Below, one piece after another: positions 1 to 8,972 of a stretch of DNA of 52,371 nt. Where the stretch lies: positions 279,899-332,269 of the forward strand of contig MU657217.1 in NCBI GenBank assembly GCA_026770575.1. The letters run 5' to 3'. The notes beneath the pieces are model-generated. The model searched no databases, was not told the DNA's origin, and saw nothing but the letters and a program-made list of their open reading frames with translations. This DNA comes from Pelagophyceae sp. CCMP2097. Lineage: Eukaryota; Sar; Pelagophyceae. Both the position numbers and the translations under genes were made by a program. The first letter of the stretch is position 1, and each line of letters begins with the position of its first letter.

Positions 1-476
1 CCGGCGCCGGTCCGCCGCGCTGCGCCGGACTCTATACCCGACTTCCCCCCAGCCCGGGGCTTCTTCGAAGGCGTTTGAACAATTTGAAAAAGTTTCAAAA
101 AGTACGCCAATTTAAGGTTATGGGCTACCTGAAATCGGTGTTAAAAGATCTAGAAGAAACTTGACCCTTTTTAGAAATATACACCATAATTAAAGCCAAT
201 GAGCTCAGACCAACCAGCGATTTTTCTTCAAACCTCATTCTAAGGCGATTGCATACTCGATTCGTGGTCTTCGCCCTAAGATACCCCGGCGCACGAAGCA
301 GCGCCCCTAAATTCGGAATTGAGAAAACATCGTGTATACTTGCCGCAACGGCCGGCGTAATAAGCCCCGGGCTCTCTCTCGGTGTCGCTATAAGTTCAGC
401 GATCGCAGAGACTGCCGTCCACCGGGGACCGTGCCCTTGGCCTCTGTGAGACCGCCCGTCGCGCCCGCGGCCCGGC
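1..476. other. Intergenic, left edge
   Basis: No convincing gene is seen here. The first 120 bases are GC-rich and then turn AT-richer, with runs of A and T around 85-120. Short open frames exist on both strands but have no recognisable domain and no splice-linked continuation. The right part is the likely promoter and 5' UTR of the inositol-phosphate kinase gene that starts at 477. Confidence 0.5.
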
Positions 477-1927
477 ATGGAGGCCATGTTCGTGGCCGAG
501 GGCGCGGCGCACGCGGTGTTCCGCGCCGCGGGCGAGTGCGGCGATTTATTCCGTATCCAAAAGGGCCGCCGCGCCGCACCCTCGCCGCGCGGAGACGCCG
601 ACCTCGCGCGCCGCGCCGTCGCCTACGAGGCTGCCGTCGCGGCGGAGCTGCTCGGCGCCGCGTTCCTGCCGCCCGCGGTGCTCGCGCCGACCGCGGACGC
701 CGCCTTGCAAACCGACGGCCTGGGCGCGCTTATGGCGGCCCTCCGCGCGGCGTACGCGGCCCAGGGCGGCGACGTCGAAGACCTCGCCATAGTCGCCATG
801 CGCGTGCGCGATGCGACGCGCGTGCGTCCCTACCCTCGAGTCTGCGGTCCGCGCGATGCCCGCCGTCGTATAGCATGAGGCCCACCGTCGTATAGGTATG
901 GCGGCCGCTGCCCTGCGGCGCGTTTCTCGTCGGGTCTCCGCGCGTCGCGATTGAGATCAAGCCCAAGGCGGCGGACGGGGCGCGGTCGTGGTGCATCGAG
1001 GGGCGCTTCGCCGAATTGAAGGCCCGCGCGTCGCGCCTCGACATCGTCCGCGCCGCCGCGGAGCACTCAAAGACGACGGGCGGCGCTGCGTCGTCGTATT
1101 CCAACGGCGGCGTCGCCGCGGCGTCGAAGCACCGCCTCTCATCTTCGAGGCACCACGCCGGCTCGGCGTTCTTCAGCGGCGACCTCGCAGTCCTCGAGGC
1201 CGCCGTCCGCGGCCTCGTCGACGACGGTACGAATGGCCTCTGCCGCGGCTTTTTAGACGGGGTGCAGATTGCGGACGTGGCAGTTTTAGCGGGTCACTCA
1301 AGAGCCGTCGCAGCAATTCTCCACCGCGAGCCGCTCCTGGCAAACCTCCGCGCGGCGCAGCGAAACTTCGACTGCCTCGACGTCGACGGCGTCGCCTTTA
1401 TTCTAGCCTTGGACGGCGACGCAAAAGAGCCGGAAGGCATGACGGACTGGGCAGCGATGGACTGGGAAGCTTACTGGGCCGAGGTGCTTGCGACTCCTCC
1501 GTCCGTCGTTTCCGCGATGCACGCGTGCGCCGCGCCGGCCGGCGCTTTGTCCAAAGCGTCTGCGGCGGAGCGCGACGCCCGGCGCGAGGCGGCGCACGCG
1601 GCTCTCCAGGCGCTGGCACCGCACGAAAGACGGAGTCTCCTCCGGCGATGGCTGATTTCGCTGGCTTTAGACGACGTCTCGCTCATGGTCAGCTTCGCCA
1701 AGGTCTCGCCCGCCGTCGCCGAGCGGCTACAGACGGCGGCCGGCGCGGGCGTGATTCTGGTCGACGGCGTGGCTCTGGCGTATTGCGTCGCGGCGCTCGA
1801 CGTCGGCCCCAAGCCAACGTTCAAGCTCAAAAGCAAGGCGCGCGCAGAGGCCGCGCTCTGTGCCAACGCCGCGGCGCTCGGCGCGCGACGACCAGCCGAC
1901 GGGGGAACACCTGTAAAGGCGTCGTAA
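477..1927 (+). CDS. IPK1: Inositol-pentakisphosphate 2-kinase (IPK1 family)
   Basis: Predicted to phosphorylate inositol pentakisphosphate at the 2-position to give phytate (InsP6). Two exons are proposed, 477-821 and 896-1927, with a 74-bp GTGCGT...TAG intron in phase 0, giving about 458 residues; animal IPK1 is about 490. The N-terminus carries the nucleotide-binding EGxA-type segment (VAEGAAHAVF) followed by FRIQK. Just after the splice junction lies the family signature EIKPK (about residues 135-139). Further on, the segment FFSGD aligns with the DLFSG block, and the C-terminal ALDDVSLMVSF and LDVGPKP resemble the conserved C-terminal KDCSIM and LDPKP blocks. The ATG at 477 is chosen because it lies just before the EGxA motif. 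The stop is only 19 bp from the stop of the convergent transporter gene. Identification rests on motif order. Confidence 0.85.
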
Positions 1928-1946
1928 TTTACTTTTGAAAGGCCTT

Positions 1947-3395
1947 TCATGTCAGCGACGCGTGCGGGCGGGGCGCCGACGCCGCGGCCGGGGCGACGGC
2001 GCATGTCGCGTCCGAGTCGAGGGGCTTTGGCGTTTTCTCCGCGCCGCGCGTCGCCGTCCAGACCGCGGCCATCACGAGCACCGTTGAGCCTGGCAATCCG
2101 TCGGAAAGACTCCGTCGGGAAACCCACATTTGGAGCCCTCTAACCATACGTCATCGCAGCACGACTCACCGATTTCGGGCCAGCCGTACTTTTGCGAACT
2201 CGGGTTGACAAGGAGCTCGATAAGTGCAGTCGCCGGCGGCTGGACAGCGTTGTAGAGGACCAGCGTCGATGCGTCCACCGTCTTGTTCGCCCAGGCGCGC
2301 AAAGAGTAGCCGATTACAGAGGAGAGGAGGACGGCGTAAACCACTGCAAAAAGAGCTTTCCCACTCGACCCGAGGCCCCGCAGCGCCGCGACGCTGAGCG
2401 GCGCCGGGTCCTCGATTCGAAAGGCAGAGTCGACTGCCGCGGCGAGGACCATGACGACGAGCGACGTGGCGTACGCGTGCGCGGTGACAGTGATGGGCCC
2501 ATACGCCGTCCCTGAAACGGGTGTCGCCATTGGTCCGTGCGCCCGCCGCGAGTCTATCCGCGACCGAGGTGCCAGCATGGGCTCGGCTGCCGCGCGGGCG
2601 GTGCCGTCCGGCGACGCGTCGTCCGGATGCGTGTCGTCGGCCGCGCCGTCTGAGGAACCGTCGTCTGGCTCTCCTCGCACGAGGCGCTTTTGCAGCAGGC
2701 AATACGTAGCAATACCGACACCTTGGCAGAAGAGCAGCAAGGCGCCTAAGACGCGACCCGCGCCCGCGCCCGCAGCGTGCGGACTTTGGCGGAGCTGAAG
2801 GACGGCGACGCCCGCGCCCGCGAGGACCGCGGAGCCGACTTTTGCCGCCGTCAATCTCTCGGCCCCCACGGCCGCAGCGAGCACCGCCGCCGTCGTCGGC
2901 TCGACGCACTGGAACACTGCCGCCGTGGACGCATCGGTCAGGCGCACGCCGACGGCGAAGCACAGCTGGAACAGACCGAGCGTCAACCTGCGTTCGTCAT
3001 CGACTCCCGTCGACGTTCGTCGACTCCCGGCCGCACGAATACAGGCGTGCGCTCACCCGAGTGCGGCGAAGAGCTTTGCGTCGGGGCGGTTCCGCGGGAG
3101 CCGCAGCGGCCCCTCGGCTACCGCGGCCCAAAAGTAGAGCACGACCCTGGCATGAGCGGATCTGAGCTGCGCCTCTCGTCGAAAGGTGCTACATCTCATC
3201 GATCGACTGGTGCAGGTGCTCCCGTGTTCCCGTGGAGACGCACAGTGCTGCGGCCTCGCGAACGAGTGAGAACAACACGGGGCTTACGCTCTTTAAAGAA
3301 TCCGCCAGAACCACATTATATCCAGAGTAGATCAGCGCCGCCAGGCAGAGTGCGGCGTGCGCCCGAACTATCGGCCGCGACACCGCGGCGCCCAT
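1947..3395 (-). CDS. EamA/DMT-family membrane transporter
   Basis: A multi-pass transporter of the drug/metabolite transporter (EamA) superfamily; the substrate cannot be told. Four exons are proposed in transcription order, 3395-3244, 3146-3057, 2987-2170 and 2089-1947, with donors GTGCGT, GTGAGC and GTGAGT and consistent phases, giving about 400 residues. The first helix has the typical pattern (ALCLAALIYSGYNVVLADSL). The second half shows LTLGLFQLCFAVGV...DAS...EPTTAAVLAA, the usual helix pair and the 'EP' turn of EamA domains, and later an LLSSVIGY helix. A long polar loop rich in Asp and Ser separates the two halves. The last helix is in exon 4, followed by a short soluble tail. It converges on IPK1. 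The reading frame of exon 3 alone would end in a nonsense tail, which supports the final intron. Confidence 0.8.
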
Positions 3396-3757
3396 GATTG
3401 CTGCACGCGCGCTCCGCAGATCGGCGGCCCGTAAATCTTCGCCGAAAGAGAGGCGTCCGCGCGTGCACAAAAACCTTTTTACAAAATATTTTGAAAAAGC
3501 ACGAGAAAAGGGCGTGACTTTCCCATCGGGAGAGTCAGCTCTACTAGGAATTCCTACATTTGTAATCGTCGGTCCAAACAAATCCTTGCATTTTACGCAA
3601 ATTCAATGGCAAATTCAATGGCAGTTTACTCGCTCATGAATAGTATGGACCAAGCTTAAGCTTGACCTGGTGCGCGCTCCATAGGGGCCCTTTGTTCTAC
3701 ACCCGCCAGACGGGGACCTCGGGGGAGCGGTCCAAGGCGCTGGTGAAGCGGGCGTAG
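3396..3757. other. Intergenic before retroelement
   Basis: No gene is seen. The left part is the promoter side of the leftward transporter gene. An AT-rich stretch around 3470-3620 contains a small tandem duplication (unit CAAATTCAATGG, near 3598-3624). The right part holds the inverted repeat described separately and an in-frame stop at 3755-3757, which marks the upstream limit of the retrotransposon reading frame. Confidence 0.5.
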
Positions 3758-3768
3758 AACAAAAGCCC
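3687..3768. repeat. Imperfect inverted repeat at retroelement 5' edge
   Basis: The left arm (about 3687-3706) contains TTTGTTCTAC followed by ACCCGC. The right arm (about 3749-3767) contains GCGGGC-GTAGAACAAAAGCC, nearly its reverse complement, with about 40 bp between the arms. It could fold as a hairpin. It lies exactly where the retrotransposon frame begins, so it may be part of the element, of an older insertion, or of the target site. Confidence 0.5.
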
Positions 3769-5082
3769 ACCACAGACCGCGCTGCGTCCTCCAGCCATCG
3801 ACCACGACCGCATTAAACAACTTCCCCTGCACCACGGGCCTGGTGATAAGCCGATTTCGGAAGAAGAGATCATGGAATCCATCAAACACCTTAAGAACGG
3901 CAAGGCGGCAGGTTTAGATTGGATATCGACTGAAATTCTCAAAATTGCCGATGTCCCGATTACCAAATTGTTCATGCACCTCTTCAATATAACTTTATCC
4001 TCGGGTCTCCCCCCTAAAGACTGGGGGGTCGCAGCTGTCGCCGTCATTTTCAAATCAGGCGACCGCACAGACTGGTCTAACTACCGTCTTATCTCTCTAT
4101 TGTCCGTCGTTGGGAAAATTTTTGAGTCGGTGTTGAACCGTCGCATCGTCAAGATATTGAATAAAAATTCCCTACTCGACCCGGCACAAATTGGAAGCTG
4201 CGGTAAAGGCAACCGGTGCCAGGACCATTCCTTCGTCCTTGCTGAAACAATTAAATATATGGCCAGACGCCGCAAGAAAACTTTCTGCGGCTTCCTAGAT
4301 GTTAGAAAGGCATACCCGACAGTATTAAGAGCTGATTTAATGGAGAAGTTGCACAAAAAGTTATCAAAAGCCCACGGAGGGGACCCTCTCTTCCGTTGCC
4401 ACCTTTGGAGCGTAGTTGATAAATTATACGAAAATTGTACATCGCGGATTATTATTCAAGACTCTATCTCTGATGATTACACGGTGAAGCACGGTCTCCG
4501 TGAAGGGTCGGTATTATCCCCGATTCTGTACGCAATTTTCATAGATGGTGTCGTCGACGAAATGCGAGATTGCTTGGGCGTAAACGTCAATGGCTCTATG
4601 TTTAAGGCCCTTTTATACGTAGACGACATCATCCTTGTTAGCGAGTCAGCACAGGATCTCCAGAAAATGCTTGATTGTTGTCAGAAATATGCAGACGATC
4701 ACTCGTTCCAATTTTCAATGAAGAAATCCCAGGTTATTGTCTTTGGTGAAGACGTCGATTACGACTTCCAGTGGAAACTCATGGGCGAAAATATGGCCCA
4801 GGTTAACCATTATAAATATCTTGGCCTCATATTCCGTAGATGCCTCGGTCATCACCAAAAACAATTCTCTACCCTCCAAAGACTCCGCTTGAAGTATAAT
4901 AACATGAGGTTCATAGACGACAATCCGAACACATGTTTGATTTGTAAAAAGTCCTCCATGCTACAGGACTGTGAAACTGGAGACCCAACTGTCATTATTT
5001 GCGAACGTTGCGGTGGTGATTACCACCTTGGTTGCTTAGGCCTCAACGCAGTGCCCGACGGAGATTATATCTGCAATGTATT
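3758..5082 (+). pseudogene. LINE reverse transcriptase, N-terminal part, ending in PHD finger
   Basis: This is the reverse-transcriptase core of the element. The frame is open from 3758; the first ATG is at 3872, but the upstream PISEEEIMESIKHLKNGKAA segment is typical RT sequence, so the true protein began further upstream. Visible RT landmarks are LKNGKAAGLD, the motif A region FLDVRKAY with its catalytic Asp, the REGSVLSPILY block, the motif C YVDD at about 4615-4626, and the YKYLGLIF block. Then comes a zinc-binding C4HC3 pattern typical of a PHD finger: CLIC, CERC, HLGC and a final Cys pair at about 4932-5090. The frame is lost inside the last Cys pair. The RT core itself looks intact. 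Confidence 0.85.
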
Positions 5083-6408
5083 GTATGCTCGCTGCCAAAC
5101 CCTTCACTCACCCTTGAATTGGAAGAACGCGTGATTATCGACATACGAGTCTCTGATCGGGCCCATCGGACGCCCCTTTCATATTATGCGGTGACTGAAC
5201 GCATTGACCAAGATGACCCCGAACGTAAAGAATACGCATTCTCCACGAAAACGCTCCATGAAATGATGGATACCTGGATAATCGGTTACTCATCAGCCCA
5301 TGGAACCAGGCAAGTTCCCCTCTTCAAAACCCAGGATCCGTGGGAGGGAGCTCATGGGGATATATGTAAGAAGCTGTCTAAGCTACGGTGCAACCTTGAT
5401 AAAATGGGCTGCCATCCTCTCGGTCTCCCAACATACATCTCGAAGCAGATCGTCCAGACCTTGGTCCTATCATACGCATTATCAGATTCTGAAATTTGGC
5501 AAAACGGCGAGGAATGCGACTCCATCCAACAGGAGATGGATACAATTTACAGGAGGCTTTTGGGTGTGCCAAGATACACTAATAAAACCGCATTCCACTA
5601 CGAACTTGGACTTATCGATCAAAGTTTTCGCGCCCAAGCGGCTGCCCTCAAGTTTAGAAACCATATTTTGGGGCTCCCTAATCACCGTCTGGTTAAACGA
5701 ATGTACATCGCATTGCGTTCAGAAACTAGTACCGAGATTGGCGGTCCCAAGTACATCCAGAATAGTGTCACTCACAATTTCGAACCTCTCGCGATCGACT
5801 TAGATTGGTATGAACATGTTCCCAGTCCCGCTGCTGTTAAAGCGAAGGCGCATGACACCTTATGTTTCTTACAGATGAACAAACTCTTAACTCAATCTGC
5901 AATATCTCATTCTATCCAAACTCTCATGAAGTGGTCTATATCATACCGCACGGCTCCATACCTTCTCCGCAACCCACACACTTCTTGGGATCTTCGCGAA
6001 GGCCGAATTTTGAAAACGAAGCTTCGTCTCAGCTGCTTTGAGGCATTCGGCAAAGGGCACAACACAGATAAATCGTCCAATTCTGGTGGGTCTCTTTTTC
6101 GATGCAGGTCCTTCCCTTACACCCCATGCTGCCATCAGAAATGCTTCGAATCTGTGTACCATATTTTGGGCGATTGTGCAGCCTACGCTGTTCCTCGTGA
6201 CGAATGTTTTGGCAAAATCTGTGAGAAAATCCCCCTCTTTGATCTATTGTCTACTCGCGCTAAAGTTGATTTCATCATGCATGAAAATACTCCTCAATTC
6301 CTAGATGCTTTTATTTATCGTTTTTTGTTTAAATCCTATCAAATTCGTGCTAAGTTGGTTGATCTGACTAGGCCAGGAGAAGGTCCTCCGGGACTGGACA
6401 TCCTGTGA
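5071..6408 (+). pseudogene. LINE reverse transcriptase, C-terminal part (shifted frame)
   Basis: The continuation of the same protein in the next frame. It starts within the PHD finger, where CIVC in this frame supplies the final Cys pair. After about 100 residues without recognised motifs it shows the usual LINE thumb and connection region: CKKLSKLRCNLDKMG, ISKQIVQTLVLSYALSDSEIW, IYRRLLGVPRYTNKTAFHYE and ELGLIDQSFRAQAAALKFR. The C-terminal part has Cys/His residues (CCHQKCFESVYHILGDC) that resemble the zinc knuckle near the end of many LINE polyproteins. Apart from the single shift, this half is uninterrupted to the TGA at 6406-6408, so the damage is slight and the insertion may be fairly recent. 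Confidence 0.75.
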
Positions 6409-6693
6409 TTCCTATTACATTACATTACACCAATAACCAGGTGCCAAAATGGGTTATGGGTCGTATTGTGGTCCGACGATTACTTGTAGTAGAGGTCTAC
6501 AAGAGTAGAGTCTGCTGAAGCTGACTCCTCTCGAGTCTCGTTCGAATCTCGTCAAAGGCCGCGCGCCCCCGCCGTCGAGTCGCTGGAAACCCTTACCTAA
6601 ACATTCCCAAGCGACGCCGCGCGCGCACGGCGAGCACAACACTTTATTCGAGCATCAGCGCCAGTCGCCCGTTCGATCTTTCGGACCGCCGCG

Positions 6694-7746
6694 ATGGACG
6701 CTCCGCCGGCAGCCGCTCTTCGAAACCCCTGCAGCGTCTGCGCCGCGCCAAACGGCAAGCACTGCACCAAGTGCAAATCGCGCCAATACTGCTCCAAGGC
6801 ATGCCAGCTCGTCGACTGGAACGAGCGCGGGCACAAGGCGCAATGCAAGCAGATGGCTGCTCAGTTCCAGGACCGCCTCCTCGACGAGCTCATGCCTGAG
6901 AAGCTAAAGATCAAGGAGGATCCGGCCATCGTCGAGGCCGTCGCGCCGGCATCTGGTTTAAAGGCGGCGGCGCGCTTAACGGCTGTTCAGACGGGAAAAT
7001 CGGACGCCAAGGCCAGCGCGCCGAACGACGACGCGCCGGACTGGCGCGGCACGTGCGCTGTCTGCCTGGATAAGCTTCCAGTCGGACAAGGAACACAACG
7101 TTTCTACTCATGCTGCTGCAAGATTACGTGCACGGCATGCGGAGACAAGTGCGTCGAGTACGACAACCGGTGCCCATTCTGCCGAGCGTCAGCCCCCACG
7201 TCGCAAGCCGAGTGGCTGCGCCGGATGCAGAAGCACGTGGACAAGGGCGACGCCAATGCACAGCATATTCTCGGAGACCGTTACCACGTTGGTGCCGTGG
7301 GGATCCAGCAGAGCTACAAGCAGGCGTTCCGGCTGTACTCGCTAGCGGCGGAGCAAGGACATGCAGTAGCCCAGTGTAATTTGGGATTATATTATGATAA
7401 AGGGCACGTCAAGATCGACAACAAGGCCGCTGCGCAGTTGTATCGGCGCGCAGCCGAGCAAGGACTTCCTCAAGCGCAATCTCTTCTCGGCAGGTGTTAT
7501 AGCAAGGGCAAGGGCGTGGCGCAGTCCTACGGCGAAGCCGTGAAGTGGTACCGCCTCGCCGCGGCACAGAGCGATCCACAAGCGTTCTACGAACTCGGCG
7601 GCTGTTACGTGGAAGGTCAGGGCGTGCCGCGCGACTACCACGAGGCGCTGCGCTTCTTCAAGCGCGCCGCGGCCAAGGGGCACGCCGTCGCCGCGGCGCA
7701 GGTCGAAAAACTCGGGGCGTTCCTCGCAGCGGCGCGCGCCGCGTGA
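6694..7746 (+). CDS. MYND finger, RING-like and Sel1-repeat protein
   Basis: A single-exon gene of 350 residues. The N-terminus has a MYND zinc finger (Cys pairs at PCSVC, CTKC, YCSKAC and a final HKAQC, about residues 13-50). A RING-like cysteine-rich finger follows (CAVCLDK...CCCKITCTACGDKC...CPFC, about 120-163). From about residue 178 to the end run four to five Sel1-like repeats of about 36 residues (for example LGDRYHVGAVGIQQSYKQA and LYYDKGHV). MYND fingers bind proline-rich peptides, RING-type fingers often act in ubiquitin transfer, and Sel1 repeats are scaffolds, so an adaptor or E3-like role is inferred. The ATG at 6694 lies directly before the finger. Families of such proteins are expanded in some marine algae. 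A related exon fragment lies at 8483. Confidence 0.85.
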   Translation: MDAPPAAALRNPCSVCAAPNGKHCTKCKSRQYCSKACQLVDWNERGHKAQCKQMAAQFQDRLLDELMPEKLKIKEDPAIVEAVAPASGLKAAARLTAVQTGKSDAKASAPNDDAPDWRGTCAVCLDKLPVGQGTQRFYSCCCKITCTACGDKCVEYDNRCPFCRASAPTSQAEWLRRMQKHVDKGDANAQHILGDRYHVGAVGIQQSYKQAFRLYSLAAEQGHAVAQCNLGLYYDKGHVKIDNKAAAQLYRRAAEQGLPQAQSLLGRCYSKGKGVAQSYGEAVKWYRLAAAQSDPQAFYELGGCYVEGQGVPRDYHEALRFFKRAAAKGHAVAAAQVEKLGAFLAAARAA

Positions 7747-8482
7747 CGCGGAAGAGTGCTTCGTTCTATAAATAATGATAACCGATGCGCATGGCAGTTC
7801 GAGCCAGGAGGCGGCACGGGTGCCCCGAGGAGCGAAAACTACCAGTCTCGACGAGGGACCTCGAAGGGTGGCACTCGCAATAACTTGTTCTTCAGTTGCA
7901 AGAGAGGTCTTGCTTATCAACCGGTGTTGCACGAGCGCACCGTCGAAGCGCCTCCGAGTCGGGTGAGGAGGTCCGCGAGGCGCATCGAGCCTAGCCGATC
8001 CTCCGGGACCGATGACCGTGCCGCATTAGGGGCCCCGTAGGGGCTAGCCCCATGGTTTGTAGGTCTGTACATGCTAGAAGAACGTTCCAAGGAACGTTCT
8101 TTACAGTTTCTTTTTTCCCGGCCATTTTCCACAATGGGACCCTCTTCACTCGCAAAGAACGTAATTAAACGCGTCGTCAGAGTTCTTCGTGATTTTTTGA
8201 ATTTCTCGCTTGGCGGACCTGTGACACGATAGTATCGAAAATACCGTTGTGCTACGCGTTAAATGACGTTTATCGCTAAATATATCGACTATCGCAAAAC
8301 AAGTTTCAAGTAACAGATTCGGACTCGCCGCGTCAGCACGCGTCGAATGCGCTAAGTCGTATCTAAAATCTCAAAAAGTTTAATTTTGTGAATTTTCAAA
8401 GTTGTCATTGATTTTCAAGAAATGCAATGATTTTCGGACGAAGGGATAACCTTACAATTGTACGGCCCTACGGGGGCCCTAG
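7747..8482. other. Intergenic, partly AT-rich
   Basis: No gene is seen. From about 8050 to 8460 the composition turns AT-rich. The sequence TAGGGGCCCCGTAGGGG near 8026-8042 reappears inverted and slightly altered near 8464-8481 (CCCTACGGGGGCCCTAG), so the AT-rich block is framed by an imperfect inverted repeat and could be a small decayed mobile element. It also contains the palindrome at 8079-8100. Confidence 0.45.
8079..8100. repeat. 22-bp palindrome
   Basis: Two perfect 10-bp inverted arms (AGAACGTTCC and GGAACGTTCT) are separated by AA. Each arm contains GAAnnTTC, the core of heat-shock elements, although the spacing between the two GAAnnTTC units (4 bp) differs from the usual 2 bp. No gene starts close by, so function is uncertain. 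Confidence 0.6.
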
Positions 8483-8581
8483 CTAACCGCGCCCAAGCCG
8501 TGCTGCGTCTGCGACGCGCCGAACGGCAAGCTCTGCACCAAGTGCAAATCGCGCCATTACTGCTCCAAGGCGTGCCAGCTC
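8483..8581 (+). pseudogene. Orphan MYND-finger exon (fragment of MYND-Sel1 relative)
   Basis: This 99-bp open segment encodes a MYND finger start (CCVCDAPNGKLCTKCKSR, then HYCSKACQLV) nearly identical to residues 13-40 of the gene at 6694. It is bounded by a good acceptor (CCCTAG) and a good donor (GTAAGA). No ATG-bearing upstream exon and no downstream RING or Sel1 sequence could be found before the Kelch gene. It is best read as a duplicated, broken copy; a rudiment of a spliced gene is the alternative. In the intact gene the finger continues with DWNERG exactly where this copy meets its donor site, so the intact gene may have lost an intron. Confidence 0.6.
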
Positions 8582-8972
8582 GTAAGAAAACGCCGCGCAG
8601 CTGCCACCCGTTACTAATGCTGGTCTGTTTCGCTGTGACGCAGCCGCCGCCGGACTGCGGCCGCAAACGCCGATGACGCGGCTCAGGCGCGCTTGACGTC
8701 GTTCTGTGAGAACACCACCGTAACCGCGCCGCTGCCCCCGTGGCGCATCCAAGAGGCCCGGCGCGACGACAACGAAAGGCCGCGCCGTCCCTCCAATCTC
8801 CTATGGTCGCTCGACCGGGGAGCCTGTGCTGGACTCTCCATAAGCCATCCTCCTGCAGGCCTGGCGACGACTGCTGCGGACGAGCCCCAATCGCCCTTCG
8901 GTCCGCGCGTCCATCGCAAGTGTCGCGGCAGCTTTAAACGTTATGCTGGGTGCACGCCCTGCGTGGGGATTG
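8582..8972. other. Intergenic, 3' of Kelch A
   Basis: Nothing convincing is seen. Short open frames on both strands lack domains. The right end is the 3' UTR side of the leftward BTB-Kelch gene. Confidence 0.45.

Larger units (their letters stand above)
3758..6428 (+). mobile_element. Non-LTR retrotransposon (LINE), 5'-truncated and decayed
   Basis: The stretch is visibly AT-richer than the GC-rich host DNA around it and encodes a reverse transcriptase with LINE-type organisation. No endonuclease is present upstream, and an in-frame stop closes the frame at 3755, as expected for 5' truncation during target-primed reverse transcription. The coding part is split by a single frameshift near 5080. 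After the stop at 6406-6408 comes a short tail with three ATTAC units (6414-6428), a simple repeat of the kind that ends many LINEs. No clear target-site duplication was found by eye. The element is most likely immobile, though sequence error at the frameshift cannot be ruled out. Confidence 0.85.

Noticed and set aside
332..895. 187-residue Arg-rich frame at the left end
   Set aside because: A frame shadow of IPK1 exon 1 with no domain.
6460..6560. tRNA-like B box (GTTCGAATC) after the LINE
   Set aside because: I could pair only part of an acceptor stem and no proper T-arm or anticodon arm, so neither a tRNA nor a tRNA-derived SINE is claimed.
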